Of a stretch of DNA of 64,000 nt, positions 22,401-34,600 are shown in pieces (position 1 is the stretch's first letter; every line of letters starts with the position of its first letter). The position numbers were made by a program, and so were the translations under genes. Under the pieces are notes generated by a model that was not told the DNA's origin, ran no database searches, and worked only from the letters and a program-made list of their open reading frames with translations. This DNA comes from Erigeron canadensis (taxonomy: Eukaryota; Streptophyta; Magnoliopsida; Asterales; Asteraceae), in NCBI RefSeq assembly GCF_010389155.1, contig NC_057763.1:40592645-40656644 (forward strand), written 5' to 3'.

Positions 22401-25400
22401 ATGAAGCTTCATCGAGAATGGGGTCAAATTCCACAGATGTCTTTCCACCCAGTACATCCTTCAAACTAGTCTCAACCCTTGGATCCCCTGCTTCTGATGG
22501 TTCTCCATGCCGAAATGCTATTACCTTGTCAACCATAGCATTGAGTTTTGACATGTCTAGTTGACCCAAACTCTCATTGCTCTCAGTAGTGGGATCAAAC
22601 ATGCGTAAACCTAGGACAACAGATCGAAGATCACCAGCTGCAACTCCTACCATATCTTTGCCTTCCTTGTCTATGGCGTCATCACCTATAACATCATGGC
22701 TTAGTTGCAGCTTTCTTTCTGCTCTATGCATAATAACCTGCAATGGATATTAAATAACAAGAAGTAAAGCATGTTTAGCTTTTAACAGAGATTCTGCCTT
22801 GAGTCATGACTAATGACTCACCTCCTCCACAGTACGCTCAGTAACTAAATTTATAGACATCACATGATTCATTTGACCAATTCTATGTGCCCTCTGTAGA
22901 GCCTGCTTATCCACCTGGGGATTCCAATCCTGCTCATAAAATATAACCTGCATTTGGTATTGTCCTAAGTGAGTAGACAGGACCAACAGCTAACAATATA
23001 TTTTCTACAGTCAATAGAGAACAATAATTTAAAATGTACTCTGAAACAGCCAATAAGCTGAACCTTTCACTATAACATGTTATACTTAATGGTGCATAAT
23101 TAATATATGTTCTCCTATACGAGCTTATGATTAGGGAACTTTAGAATCGTAACTGCGACTCAAGTAAATGTCATAGAAGGAAAAAAAATGATATTGGGAA
23201 GAGTTACCGTGTCAGCAGCTACAAGATTCAAGCCAACACCTCCTGCTCTGGTGGAGATCATAAAAACAAATGCAGCGTCAGGATCAGCTTCAGAATTGGA
23301 ATTTCCCAGGACCGGATGTCGACTAAAACTCCTTATTGCAGCAAAGCGCTCTTCAGCCCTAATAGATCCGTCAAGACGCTCATAAGGATATTTCCTCAAC
23401 TCCATATAGTCCTGTATTTCATAATAATCCAAAGATTTAAACAAAGACAATGTGGATTATCTGCACAGTTAGAAATTCTTTTTACATCCATAAGCAACAA
23501 AAGGAAAGAAACCTGCAATACGTCAAGTGTATGTGTCATCTGTGCAAACAGAAGAACACGATGTCCGGAATTCCGTAGCTTCTGAAGTAACTGGTCCAAG
23601 ACCATAAGTTTGCCACTAGCCTGAAAGAAATCACAAAAGCACACTATTGTCTCACAAATCACAACTTTGTAATACTATAAAGTACTTTTTAATGGGCAAT
23701 AACTTACAATTTAATAGTTCTGATAATTTATGGCTAAAAATTATTTGTTGTTAGACTTATGAAAAAACTAAATATTAAGCTCCATTTACAAACAGCCATT
23801 TAACAATCCCAATATGTTATGCTATCTGCTTGTACTTGTAATCAAGCAACAATATCAACACCCTTAATTTGGTAGGATACATTTATGATACCTGAACCAA
23901 GTGTTCGCCCTCTTCGTAAGGTTCAGGCTCTATACCAGCAAAGAGGTAAGGATGACTACATGCTTTACGCAACTGTATTACCTGCATAAAAGTTATAGCT
24001 TGTGCAATCAAATACTTATTCCTAGATGGAAACATAAGCTCCACATATTTTCAAACTACATAGACATTAACCGCTAGAACTAGTTTGACGACATATGGTA
24101 TGGTTTAAGTAGATGCGAAAGAAACCGTACTTCTGTAACAACTGGCAGTATCGAAAAGAAAAATCCCATTTATATGCTTGAGGTATGCATAATAAGCTTA
24201 ATAAGCGTGAAGTTGGCTTACCATGTTCTGCAAGGATTGCTGATTACAACTCCCAGAAGACAATGCTAGTAGTTTAGGAAGCTCCTTTCTAAGTATTGAC
24301 ATATACACCTTCTTCTGCAAGGTCACTAAGGGAGCCATCCTTACAAAATAAAAGATTATGATAGTTAAACTTCCAATCACTTGCATTTTCAAATCAAAGC
24401 AGTGAAGCACGCTGGATATAGGCTTTAGGCTTTCCACTCACTCAGTGGTTTATAACTTCAAATGTTAACTACCAGTTTGACCAAATTTGAAAAGAAAATG
24501 AGAAAGCATTAAAAGGATTTCAGAAAGGGGAGCATGAGATAAAATGAGCACAAACAAAGCCATAGTAGGTAACTCACAAAGTGATTTCAGTAAGAGGAGG
24601 CAAAGATAGGGTTCCAGCCTCAATAAGCCTGGATTTTGTTCTTCGAAGCATAAAGGCCCCCAAAACATATTTTAAGCTTTTGGACTTCTCCTTTACTATT
24701 GATGCACCTCTAGCTGCTTAGAAAAGATAAGTGATTAGGCAGCATTTTAAATAAAGGAAATCATCAAAACACTCGCATAAACTTTCATAAAAGAAATGTG
24801 GTTAAATTACTGAACAATTTTGTTTTTCAAAAAGTCACCCAACTACACCGTCTTATTCAAAATTCACTAGTAAATATTTTTTACCATCAGCGCTGACGCG
24901 TCAGCACCAAGTAGAAACACGAGCATGCACAAAATCAACTCAACCAATAACATATTTACTTTTGAATGACACAATGCAGTTGAGTGGATTTCTTAACCAC
25001 AAAAAATTATCCGTGACTTCACTGCATTTTCTTTTGTGACTTTTCTGACGATTTCCCTTTAAAAAGATATTATATCACATAGTAAATCTTACTCAGAAAG
25101 ATGCATAAGAGCAATAATATACATGGCTTAGATTTGGTCATCCAAACAATATCTTAAGTTTGAAAACATTCTAAAATGTAGAATCTAAATTAATTATGAT
25201 GAAATTCTGATTGAATAACATCATGGATACATCAAACCACGACTTCTTAAAAAAGCTTTACATGCATGTCCCCTCTAATGAAACATTATAAAGGTCAAAG
25301 ACAGCCATAAAAAGTTGACACCAGTGTTCTAGAAGTGTTACGGAAGTAGCAAACACCTCAGCAATCAACTTTAAGCAAATGTGACAGAAGAGAAGAAAGA

Positions 25401-27751
25401 TACATACATCTATGAGGAGCAGGATAAGACCACATAAAGGATCTCCATCTTAGACTGACTGTACTCGATTGTAAATTTGTAATTAGTGTAGTCTAAAGGA
25501 ACCTATATGTAAATCTTAACTCTTTATATCCGTTCTTACTGTCATCTATTTATACACAGAGTCAAATACACTTCCTGCGAGGATTATTACCTTCCTTAAA
25601 TGTAAAAGAGAACTGCTCCAATGTCCCAAAAATTGAAGCCATACAGAATCGCATGAGTGCCCAAAGTTCAGTAAGGCTATTCTGAATAGGGGTTCCGGTC
25701 ATGAGTAGACATCTGGGCATGATATAGTGTTCTCTAAGAACATTATACAAAACCTGCAAAGAATCAAGGAATCAGGTAGCTGAGAACCTGAGACACAATA
25801 TAAGGGGAATATAAAGACTCTAAATGTTAGTGTCCTATTGGATCACTATACATGAAACCTACACTGGAAGGCTATGCTCCCTCTCAATGAAAATATAATC
25901 TGATAACGTGATAATCATAAACCTACACTGGAAGGGTTTTTAAGTCTTTGCGCCTCGTCAATAACAGCATAATGCCATGGAATCTGGGAAAGAAAGTCTT
26001 GATCAATTAATGCTATATCATATGTTGTAAGGATCACATCGAAAGGTAAGGCCTGGACCTGCGATATTCAACAAAACATAAGCATTAGCATCCATATCAG
26101 AAAAAACGTGTTCCAGTTGCCTACTGATAATCGGTTCAGCTAGTGGAAAACTTGCATTGGATGATGGTTGCTGTTTAACATGTTCATACATTTCCCATCT
26201 CAATGCTCGTCTACATTGTTTGTCTCCAACGTATCGGACAACCTTTAACTTTGGGGCGAATTTAGCGACCTCGGATACCCATCCATCGGTTACACTGAGA
26301 GGACAGAGTATCACTGTAGAAAAATCAAATACTTGACAATCTAATATAGATTAAAACATGCTAAGCTGTGATTAGCAAAACTAGTTTTTTTTTTACTCAC
26401 AGAAGGGCCCGTGTATGCCTCGACAAAGCTTTAGATAACTCAAGAAGGAGATTGCTTGCAATGTCTTTCCTAGCCCCATCTGCCAATAACCATTATAAGG
26501 TTGAGCAAATGCACTTGTTATACATTCAATGTTTAGTAGTCAACTCAACGAGTAAAAAAAAAAACTGAACAATTCCAATTAAACTTTGTGGGTTTCCAGC
26601 CTCCAATTACAAATGCAACTATATACCTCATCTCCTGCAAACACATATGAAAACCCGATCAAATATTATTCTCAAGTGATGATATATAGCTATTACTATA
26701 GTGGAAACGAAAGTACTAGTGAAACATACTGTCTAAACACTCAGATTTAATAAGCAGATTTAAAGGTCTGCTGATCCTATTTAACCTCTAAGTATAACAA
26801 GTTCAGATAGAATGTAATCTTGAATGAACCTCCTACTATTATATGCTATAGTCATATTCATATCAGTTACTTTGATATATTACTTTAAATAAATAAAAAG
26901 GTACTTTGATATATAAACTACATGTGGTCTTGCTATCAACTTGCAGCATTGTTCTAAATACTAATATAATCAATGTAGTCCCCTCGTTTCAAACATTTAA
27001 CGGCCCATATAAGCACAAAGTGTGCCAAACGAGCACTTCCAATACTGAAAATAGCTTGTTGGTTTAAAATAAGCTATATTAAAATAGCTTATTATAGGTC
27101 AAAACACACAAATTCACCTTGTTTATTTGCATTTTAGGCTAGGATACTACACATATTTCCCCAATTTAGGCAAGTTTCTAATTATTTCTTCGGTTTGATC
27201 CATATTATACCTGGATTCTTCCCTTAGGATAATATACCGAAGAGTCTTATGGACAGGTTGTGGTTTCAAGTCCCATTACAGAGATATGTGTGAATAATTG
27301 TGTAGTATGTGAATATTATTTGGCTTTCAAAAAGGAATTCCAATAAAATTAGCCCCTATGGCTATCTTTAATACGTTATTACATGCATACACAATATTAC
27401 TAAATAAAATCACATCCTAGATACAGATACATATATACACACACTAGCAATTACATACTCTTGGTCAATTTTATAAAATTATTTCCACACACTAAAATTA
27501 ATAGTTTAATTATTATTATTATAAAATCACAGGCTTTAAAATTAAATTATTAAATTTAAGCGCGTACCGAGAATAACGTTGGCACCGATTAAGTACCGGC
27601 GTATAAGCCACGACAGTCCTTCCACTTGATGAGGCTTAAGCGAGGCCGTCACACCGATATCGGAGCAATTGACTTCAGCATCCACGGCGGCGCGTGAGTC
27701 TCCGTCGAAGACGTATTTAGCGGCGGCGATTAATCTCTGTTCGTAGTTCAT
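19409..27751 (-). CDS. ASG3: SNF2 chromatin remodeller with macro-like domain (ASG3/CHR10, ALC1-like)
   Basis: Seventeen exons, minus strand: 27751-27568, 26634-26627, 26479-26401, 26313-26156, 26058-25927, 25753-25591, 24713-24578, 24339-24222, 23981-23892, 23620-23513, 23411-23208, 22947-22822, 22737-22097, 21905-21760, 21231-21070, 20249-20135, 19433-19409. They join in frame to 864 residues. Motifs: Walker A GDEMGLGKT (62-70), DEAQ (177-180), [29 protein letters not shown] and QRAHRIGQ (478-485). A basic, coiled-coil-like linker (exon 13) leads to a macro-like domain ([26 protein letters not shown]) over about the last 170 residues. This is the architecture of plant CHR10 and animal ALC1/CHD1L, nuclear ATP-dependent nucleosome remodellers responsive to ADP-ribose. 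Intron 4 is best explained by a GC-AG donor; that boundary is the least certain. The gene looks intact. Confidence 0.93.
20685..20885 (+). mobile_element. SINE-like sequence in ASG3 intron 15
   Basis: Reads aaggtggcctagaggtatac (an A-box-like start), then a weaker B-box region around caagacccaacccc, and a conserved-looking tail (gggggttgccaggg ... tgccctttccgggtaac). The tRNA-like promoter layout suggests a SINE inserted antisense to the gene. Limits and family are not certain. Confidence 0.45.
21498..21671 (+). mobile_element. tRNA-derived SINE in ASG3 intron 14
   Basis: Has an A box within ttggtggcccatcggtaagg and a B-box-like GGGTTTGAGTC about 35 bp on, and ends in gtcgttc followed by a 13-A tail. 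The flanks are an 11-bp direct repeat with one mismatch (aagaaataatg at 21487-21497, aagaaacaatg at 21672-21682). All three marks fit a retroposed SINE, antisense to the host gene. Confidence 0.75.
26627..26634 (-). other. ASG3: 8-nt microexon of ASG3
   Basis: The minus strand reads ttgcag|GAGATGAG|gtatat. These eight bases are needed to restore the frame and the GDE of the Walker A motif between exon 1 (ending ILG) and exon 3 (starting MGLGKT). Both splice borders are canonical. Confidence 0.85.
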
Positions 27752-28253
27752 TTTCGAGTGTTGTGGCGCAAAGGATATTAAAATTTGAATTTTGGTGAAA
27801 ATATATATTAACAGAAATGCGATGGACGAAAACACCTCTCTCTATGTTATGGAATTACGTATGATGTAAAGAATTGTAGTTTAGGTATGAAAGGGCTTTT
27901 TGGTAAACTCGTCGTAGTAGTGTAAACGTGGCGCCTGAGTTATATAAAGTTTTGTTATCACACGACACGTGGCAACGTTTTCATTCTCGATTATCGTCAA
28001 CTGGAACAACTTCGAGGGATGATAATCGTACCACTCTTTTTTATCAATTTACCACATTACTACATTAACAATTTGTACAGTCTGTTATATGAATTGTACA
28101 TTATGATAGATCAATAAAAAAAAATCTGTACGGATGACTATTTCGTCCTCGTGGCACCTCCATGCCTCTCTCTCAACAAGTCAACATTGACCTCAATGCC
28201 ACATCGACGTTCATTTTCATTCTTACATCGCCGCATGATACATTATTGTCAAC
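27752..28253. promoter_or_regulatory. Upstream region of ASG3
   Basis: Non-coding. A stretch at 27930-27970 with acgtgg twice (aacgtggcgcc, acacgtggcaac) contains ACGTGG cores of G-box type, 180-220 bp upstream of the start codon. Functional use is an inference. Confidence 0.4.
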
Positions 28254-29342
28254 TAGGGTAAGTACAGCTCGGTTTGGGTCATTTTTGAAAACTGAACCGC
28301 TATTTTTGGTTTTTGAAATCTAAAACCATTGGTTTTCGATTTTGGTTTTTTCGGCTCGCTTTTTCGGTTTTAATCCATTTTTAACCACTTGTGGGTTCGA
28401 GCCAATTTGAGCTAAAAATAGTTTAAAGTTTATACCTTATGATTATGATACAACATCGATAACTTATCCAAACAATATCGGTAACAAAAACAATACAACA
28501 ATGAAGATAAATCCATTAAAATAAGTTAAAGAATTTTTAAATATTTATTTCAAACGAGAGCAAGTACCCACACGTTGCGGCGGTGAGATGGTGGGAGTGA
28601 TAGGTCATAAAGTGCGATAAATCATATAGTGTGATAGCCAAATGTCTTAACCGTACGGGTTCCGCCCTCGGGTTTAAAAATTCGTCGAAAGTATATCGAA
28701 TGATCTAATAAAAGAGAATGAAATTTTAAGAGCACCCATATATTTTTTATAATTTATCGATGTACGGTTTGTAAGATAAAAGATTTTGAATGAATTAGAT
28801 GAATAAATGATTTATGGAGGAGAGAGAAAAAGGATGATTGGTTGAGATTTCAGGAGAGAGAAAAGGTGTTTGGTAATATAGAATTAATAGAAGAGACATT
28901 TTGGGGAAGTAAATGTTGAAGCTCAAAATATTATACAGGGGAAATCTGCTTTATAATATAAGTATAGATATAGATATAGATATAGATAACCTCTGTATAT
29001 AACTAGTTATATATTTCACGTGTTGTTTAAATATGCAATTGATCGAACCGAAAAGATCTTGTTGTGTAGTTTCACATAAAACATATAATTAATATTGTTT
29101 CGTATACTAACAAACTCAAATATATTATATTAACATATCTAATGAGAATGAGTATAAAATGATATAAATACAAAATAATATAAACAATATATATTTTTTG
29201 GTCGGTTCAGCTTTTCATATGAAATCAATACCGAACCATAACATTCGGTTTTTAAAAAATCAAAACCGAAAACCATTGTTTTTTCTGTTCGGATTTTTTG
29301 ATTTTTTTTTTTTGTTTTTTGTTCGGTTTTTGCTCACCTCTA
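28254..29342. mobile_element. hAT-like element, nested
   Basis: Starts tagggtaagtacagctcgg and ends (reverse complement) tagaggtgagcaaaaaccg; both sides then carry many cggttt/aaaccg motifs. Flanking 8-mers (ttgtcaac, ctataaac) match at only five positions, so the element is old or its limits are slightly wrong. It is interrupted by a Helitron-like insertion at about 28567-28988. Confidence 0.45.
28567..28988 (-). mobile_element. Non-autonomous Helitron-like element, copy 1
   Basis: The minus strand starts near TCTATACTTATATTATAAAG and ends in a GC-rich caccgccgcaacgtgtggg hairpin-like tail. About 400 bp is shared with the element at 59098-59560 (common words: gtgatagccaaat, gtcgaaagtatatcgaatg, gatttatgga). 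The CTRR end is mutated. A gatata microsatellite abuts the 5' end. Confidence 0.6.
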
Positions 29343-29801
29343 CTATAAACAACATTTATTCTTTACTATATTTCTTATATCTTCTTCACTATTTTATATT
29401 TCAATTAATTAAAGACATTCTTTAGGGCTGTCAGTATTAGTTATTTGGGTGCATCAAAATTTGTACTTTGACATGCGAAAATTCAGAGAGGTGCATTAAC
29501 ACATATTCATTATAATAATACATTTAATAATTAAGATTGGTTACCTTTTTAGACATTGTATTAATTTTTTATATTAAAAATTGTTCAAATGAAGTTTCAC
29601 TTGTATATAATGGTATATTAGCTGGAAAAAAATTGATATTAATCATGTGTTAAAACAATAGTTAATGACTAATAAAAAAACTTTACAAGTGTTAAGCTTT
29701 CATATAACAACTAGAATTTTTTGAGTTAACATACAACCATATTTTGAATTAATTTTTGCATATAAAATATAAATTATTTGACTACTAAATATACCAATGC
29801 T
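29343..29801. other. AT-rich gene-free stretch
   Basis: No gene or structured element could be recognised. Confidence 0.5.
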
Positions 29802-31422
29802 TCTCTCTATATAATTAAAAGATGATAGTTTTTGATTAGTTGACAATTATGACCGAATGTCATGTAGGATTTTTTATTAGGTGTCATACTTACATTAATT
29901 TTCTAATTTTAATTATTCCTTTAAAAATTATTTTTTATCCTAATCATCATTAATTAATAAATAAATAATTAAACAGTAAAAAAACTATATATGTAGTAAA
30001 TTTCTTGATGATCGTCTTAATTGTTAATTTAAATTTTATATTTTATATACATATTTATGTTTTATATTTATATTATTATTATTATTATATATTATTTATT
30101 TTTTATTATAATTTATAATTTTATTGTATTAATATTCAAATAGTGATTTAGTCAAGTTAATCAATAAGTTAAAGTTTTGATCACAAAAGGTAATTCATTC
30201 ATTTTACTAGAACTATCAAGCTGTCAAATACATGAATGGTCTAACAAAAACATTATACTTATATATGTTGATATTTGATAGATGTTTAGATTAATTATAG
30301 TGGTTACTATTAGATACATCAAGAAATAATGATAATAAACTAATAATAATAATAACCAATTTGTTAAAGTTTTATGTATTTAAATTGAACTTCCTTTTAC
30401 GTTTATCTATTAATAATTACACTTTATATAAAATTTATTACTATCTTAATAAGTAATTATACAAATAACATGTATATTCATCAAAGTTTATCATACTAAT
30501 TGTCTTATCATGCAACACATGAGTTTAATCTAGTGTTAATTAAAACAAAGTAAGTATGATACGCATCATATAGATAAATTCACATTGTTTTTTGGGTGAC
30601 ACACTTCTCTTTGTATTTATCATGGCGAGTTGGCGACGAAAAAAATGGTAATACGCTCGTGACACGTTCCTCACAATAGTGTCACCCTGTGACACTCCGT
30701 TGGGAGAGATCTCAGATACTCAAACATTGACCAAGCAAATGGGTTGTGCAATGGAACAGGAATGCAAATGAGGAAATTTGGTAAACATGTTATTGATGCT
30801 AAAATATTAACCGGAAGTCATAACTGTGATATTCTCCACATTCCTAAAATGAAGGTGATACCTTCAGATCGTAAAATTTCGTTTAGACTTCAAAGAAGAC
30901 AATTTTTTGTCGTTGTCTGCTTCACAATGACTATAAACAAGAGCAAGGGCCAGTTACTATCCCAAATAAGTTTATTTTTAAAGAAATGAACTCTTAGCCA
31001 TAAACAACTATATGTCGTTGTTTCACGTTTAAATAGCAAAAAAAGATTGAATGTTTTGGTCGTGAAGAAAACAACAAGCATGACTAAATATGTCGTCTAC
31101 AAAGAAATGTTACAAAAGATTTATTTTTTATTTCAACTTTTCGTATTTATTACTTATTGGAAACCGTTTAACATTTAAACTTTCAACACTTGATTGTTAT
31201 TGTTTTGAACGATATGTATTAATTTGGTGGTTGTTTAGTTTTATTTGAATGTCATTTTTTTTCTTTGAGATGCTATTTAAAAAATTATAAAATAACCTAC
31301 CTTAAGAATCAACTAACCATTACCGATATATCAAATGGTAAAACATTCACTTTTCATGTAGAGATCATTGGCCAGTCTTTTAATTTAAATTTTCTTTGAT
31401 ATGCACACGGGTCATAATCTAG
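29802..31422 (+). mobile_element. Decayed Helitron with helicase remnant
   Basis: The left end TCTCTATATAATTAAAAGATG-like start and the right end acacgggtcataatCTAG followed by T are typical of plant Helitrons. Inside, 30744-31130 encodes the end of a Helitron PIF1-type helicase. At 1.6 kb it lacks most of the Rep-helicase gene, so it is a deleted derivative of an autonomous element. The right end lies 266 bp before the NUP62 start codon. Confidence 0.75.
30744..31130 (+). pseudogene. Helitron PIF1-like helicase, C-terminal remnant
   Basis: An 81-codon frame starts with a CNGT motif and runs through KRRQF-like (LQRRQFFVVVCF) and MTINKSKGQ, the late helicase motifs of plant Helitron RepHel proteins. 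After a break near 30989, further similarity (a VSRVKS-like stretch, then YKEML) continues in changed frames to about 31130. The N-terminal Rep and helicase parts are absent. Clearly non-functional. Confidence 0.8.
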
Positions 31423-31687
31423 TTACTCATTATGTTAAAATTAGAAGATTAAAACGTTATTTACCCAAAGTTTAAATCAGAAAAGAAGTGGGCTGGACGA
31501 GTGGACGTTTCTTTGATTCAAAATTGGGTTACAGAATCCAGATCCAGAGTTATCATAACAATAATAACACCTGACCCGAAACAAAAAGCAAACCCTGAAT
31601 AAACCCTCATCATCCCTCCCACTTTCCCCAATTCAAAACTGTAATAAGAAAAAAAATAAAATAATAATCCAATAATTCCCGTCACCG
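31423..31687 (+). promoter_or_regulatory. NUP62 proximal promoter and 5' UTR
   Basis: 265 bp between the Helitron end and the NUP62 start codon. No clear TATA box is seen; the segment should hold the transcription start and 5' UTR. Confidence 0.4.
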
Positions 31688-34600
31688 ATGGCAAGCGGTT
31701 TCTCATTCTCAACAACATCCTCGTCGACATCTCCATTCTCATTCGCATCATCATCGTCGTCGTCATCTTCAACCTCATCTCCATTTTCACTTTCCACAAA
31801 CCCTAACCCTACTTTCGGCTTCAGCGCTGCCTCCACCCCCGCTTTCGGTACTACCTCTTCTGCCAGTACGTCGTCGTTTGGTGGCTCCACTTTGTTCGGT
31901 ACCTCCACTTCAGCTTCCACCACTCCATCTATTTTCGGTTCAGGTTCTGTTTTCGGTACTCCTTCAAATACTACTACTAATAATAATACTCTTACTAATT
32001 TTAACTTTAATTCAAATTCCCCGTTCGCAACAACGACAACTGCTAGTACTGGTATTAGTTTTGCCTCAACTGCATTTGGAACTACACCATCTGCATTTCC
32101 GGCATTCGGGACACCTACTAGCAGCTCGATATCGACTGCTACGAATACGAATGTATCTTCTGCTCCAGGATTTTCGTTATTCAATGCTACAACCGCTGCG
32201 GCTATTTCAACTTCTTCTGCAGCTCCTGCCTTTTCGCTCTCGACTGCATCATCTACCTCTGCTGTGCCATCGTTTTCATTTTCCACCAGTTCGGCTCCTG
32301 CTGCTACTAGTTTCTCTTTTGCGAATGCGTCTGCCTCGTCCGGGCTGCAGTTGTCTCCGAGTTTGAGTTCTGGTTTGAAAGCTGGTTCTACCGCAGGAAC
32401 TACCACTGCTAATGTTAGTGCTGCGTCCACACCTGCGTTTACTGCATTTGGCGTGACATCATCGGCTTCTACTACAGCTTCCACACCCGCCTTTTCTGCA
32501 TTTAGTGTGACGTCATCGGCTTCTACTACATCTTCCACACCCGCCTTTTCTGCATTTGCTGTGACATCATCAGCTTCTACTACATCTTCCACACCCGCCT
32601 TTTCTGCATTTGCTGTGACATCACCGGCTTCTACTACAACCAAGACACCTGCTTTGTCTGGATTTGGTGTAACTTCATCTGCAGCTACTACTACGACTTC
32701 CACACAGGCAATTACTGGATTTGGTGTAACTTCTTCTGCTAGTACCACCACAGCTGCGACACCTGTTGGATCTGTGCTAACTTTTACGAGTCCTACTACT
32801 GCTGCTTCTACTTCAACGGGGACGACAAGTTCTTTCTTGGGATTTCAAACATCTGCTAAAACTTCGGGTTCTCTTACATCAGCATCACAGCCACAATCCA
32901 CAGCTGCTACCTCTTTCTTGGGTGAGTTTGTTGGTATATATTGTCATTTTTTTGTAATTTATATATGTTATTGAATGGCTGCGTATCAAATTATATAGCA
33001 ATGCTTGATGAGGTCCTAATTTTAACATGATTAGTGAGGTCCTAACTTTTATATGATTAGTGAGGTATTGCTTTGTCAAAGAGTGTTCAGATGGTCAGAG
33101 GCTTCATTTGTTAGGGGTGAAGTTTATGAACTTGTTTTGTGATTGTGTTAACTCATTGAAGTAATTGCAGCCATGTAAATGTAGGAAGTTCTAGTAAAAT
33201 ATAGAAAAGGATGTTAAATGGATAACTGACTTCCCATGAACGGTCCCATACCAACAAGTTAAATAAATAACTTAAAATCCTAAGTCATGCCTACATAATT
33301 TAATCTTCTTACATAAGGTAAAGCCTGCTTTCAGAATTCTGGATTTGACATGATAAGTTGAAAAGAAAGACTCGCATGATCAGTTTTAGGGGGCCTAGTA
33401 CATGTTGTTGAGTCCTTTCCGTTGACACCGCGTAAAATGCATAACTTTTACCAGTTTAAAAGTACTTTGACTTTTCTAGCAATTATAAATTAGGATTAAA
33501 CTCACAGAAATTGTTATAAATAAAAGGATGGTCTGTGTTTTTAGCAATGCAATGCATAAACAAACCTACGTTTACCTTGTCTCTAGAGTCTAGATGGCAA
33601 TGCACAAACTCACAAAGCATCTCGCTAGTTATTGTCATGTGAATGCTAATTTGTGAATTTACACAATCCCCTAAATGTTTTTTGACTAATAAGAATTTCT
33701 TAATATCAATGATAGCTTTTGTATGTTTGCACATGTATGGAATTTTCAGCAGAAGGTTTATGTTTCTGTAATCAAATTGGTAAAGAGGACACATTGATGA
33801 CATTAAACTTCTTATCTGGCTTATAAAATTCATATCCTTTAACGGTGTGATTTATTGTGGACCGTCTTCATTTTTAATCTCATGTCATGTATACATATAT
33901 TAAACAGGCATTCCTGCTTCAACAACTACCATTTCGACTATTACAGCCACTACTGCTCAATCATCATCCGCGCTTGTCGTTTCTTCCAGTAGTGGGTCAG
34001 TTATCACTATAACCTTGGGAACAAAATTTATTTTATAATTCATTATTGGTGTTCAAGCATATTCTTGAAAATATAGTTTTAAAGTGACCTTATATGTATC
34101 CTTATAAGAAAAACGGATCTGATCTTTCCGCTTGCCAATTAATTTACTACTTGCAAATTTTGTTTTGTTGTTAAGGCACGTTAGAGTTTGACATTACAAT
34201 ATATTGGCTGATATCGTCAGTATTATGTTTGACTTCATATTACAATATTCCTCTCTGGTATACACAGTGCCTGATCTCAAACCTCTTGTTATTTTGCCAC
34301 CAGGACTACTACAAGTGTCAATGCACCTGTAGTCTCCGCGCCGAAATTACCATCTGAAATTACTGGAAAGACCGTTGAAGAGGTATTCATAGTTTCATAC
34401 AAGTCGATACTTTCCCTTTCTATCCTATTAACTTCTTACGTTTTTCGTAATTAATTCATCTTGGTGTCTGTGTACCCTATTTTGCGAACCAATGGTTTCT
34501 TTGTTTTTTTTTTTTTTCTGATCTTTCAGCATCCAGGGGTTAGTTAAATGACTTGATTCTAATTATTTTACTTATTTTAAAAGATCATCAAGGAGTGGAA

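Noticed and set aside
31633..32751. 372-codon open frame on the minus strand
   Set aside because: It is antisense to NUP62 exon 1. The Ser/Thr/Ala codons of the FG domain give few stops on the other strand; the product is a Val/Glu/Ala low-complexity sequence.
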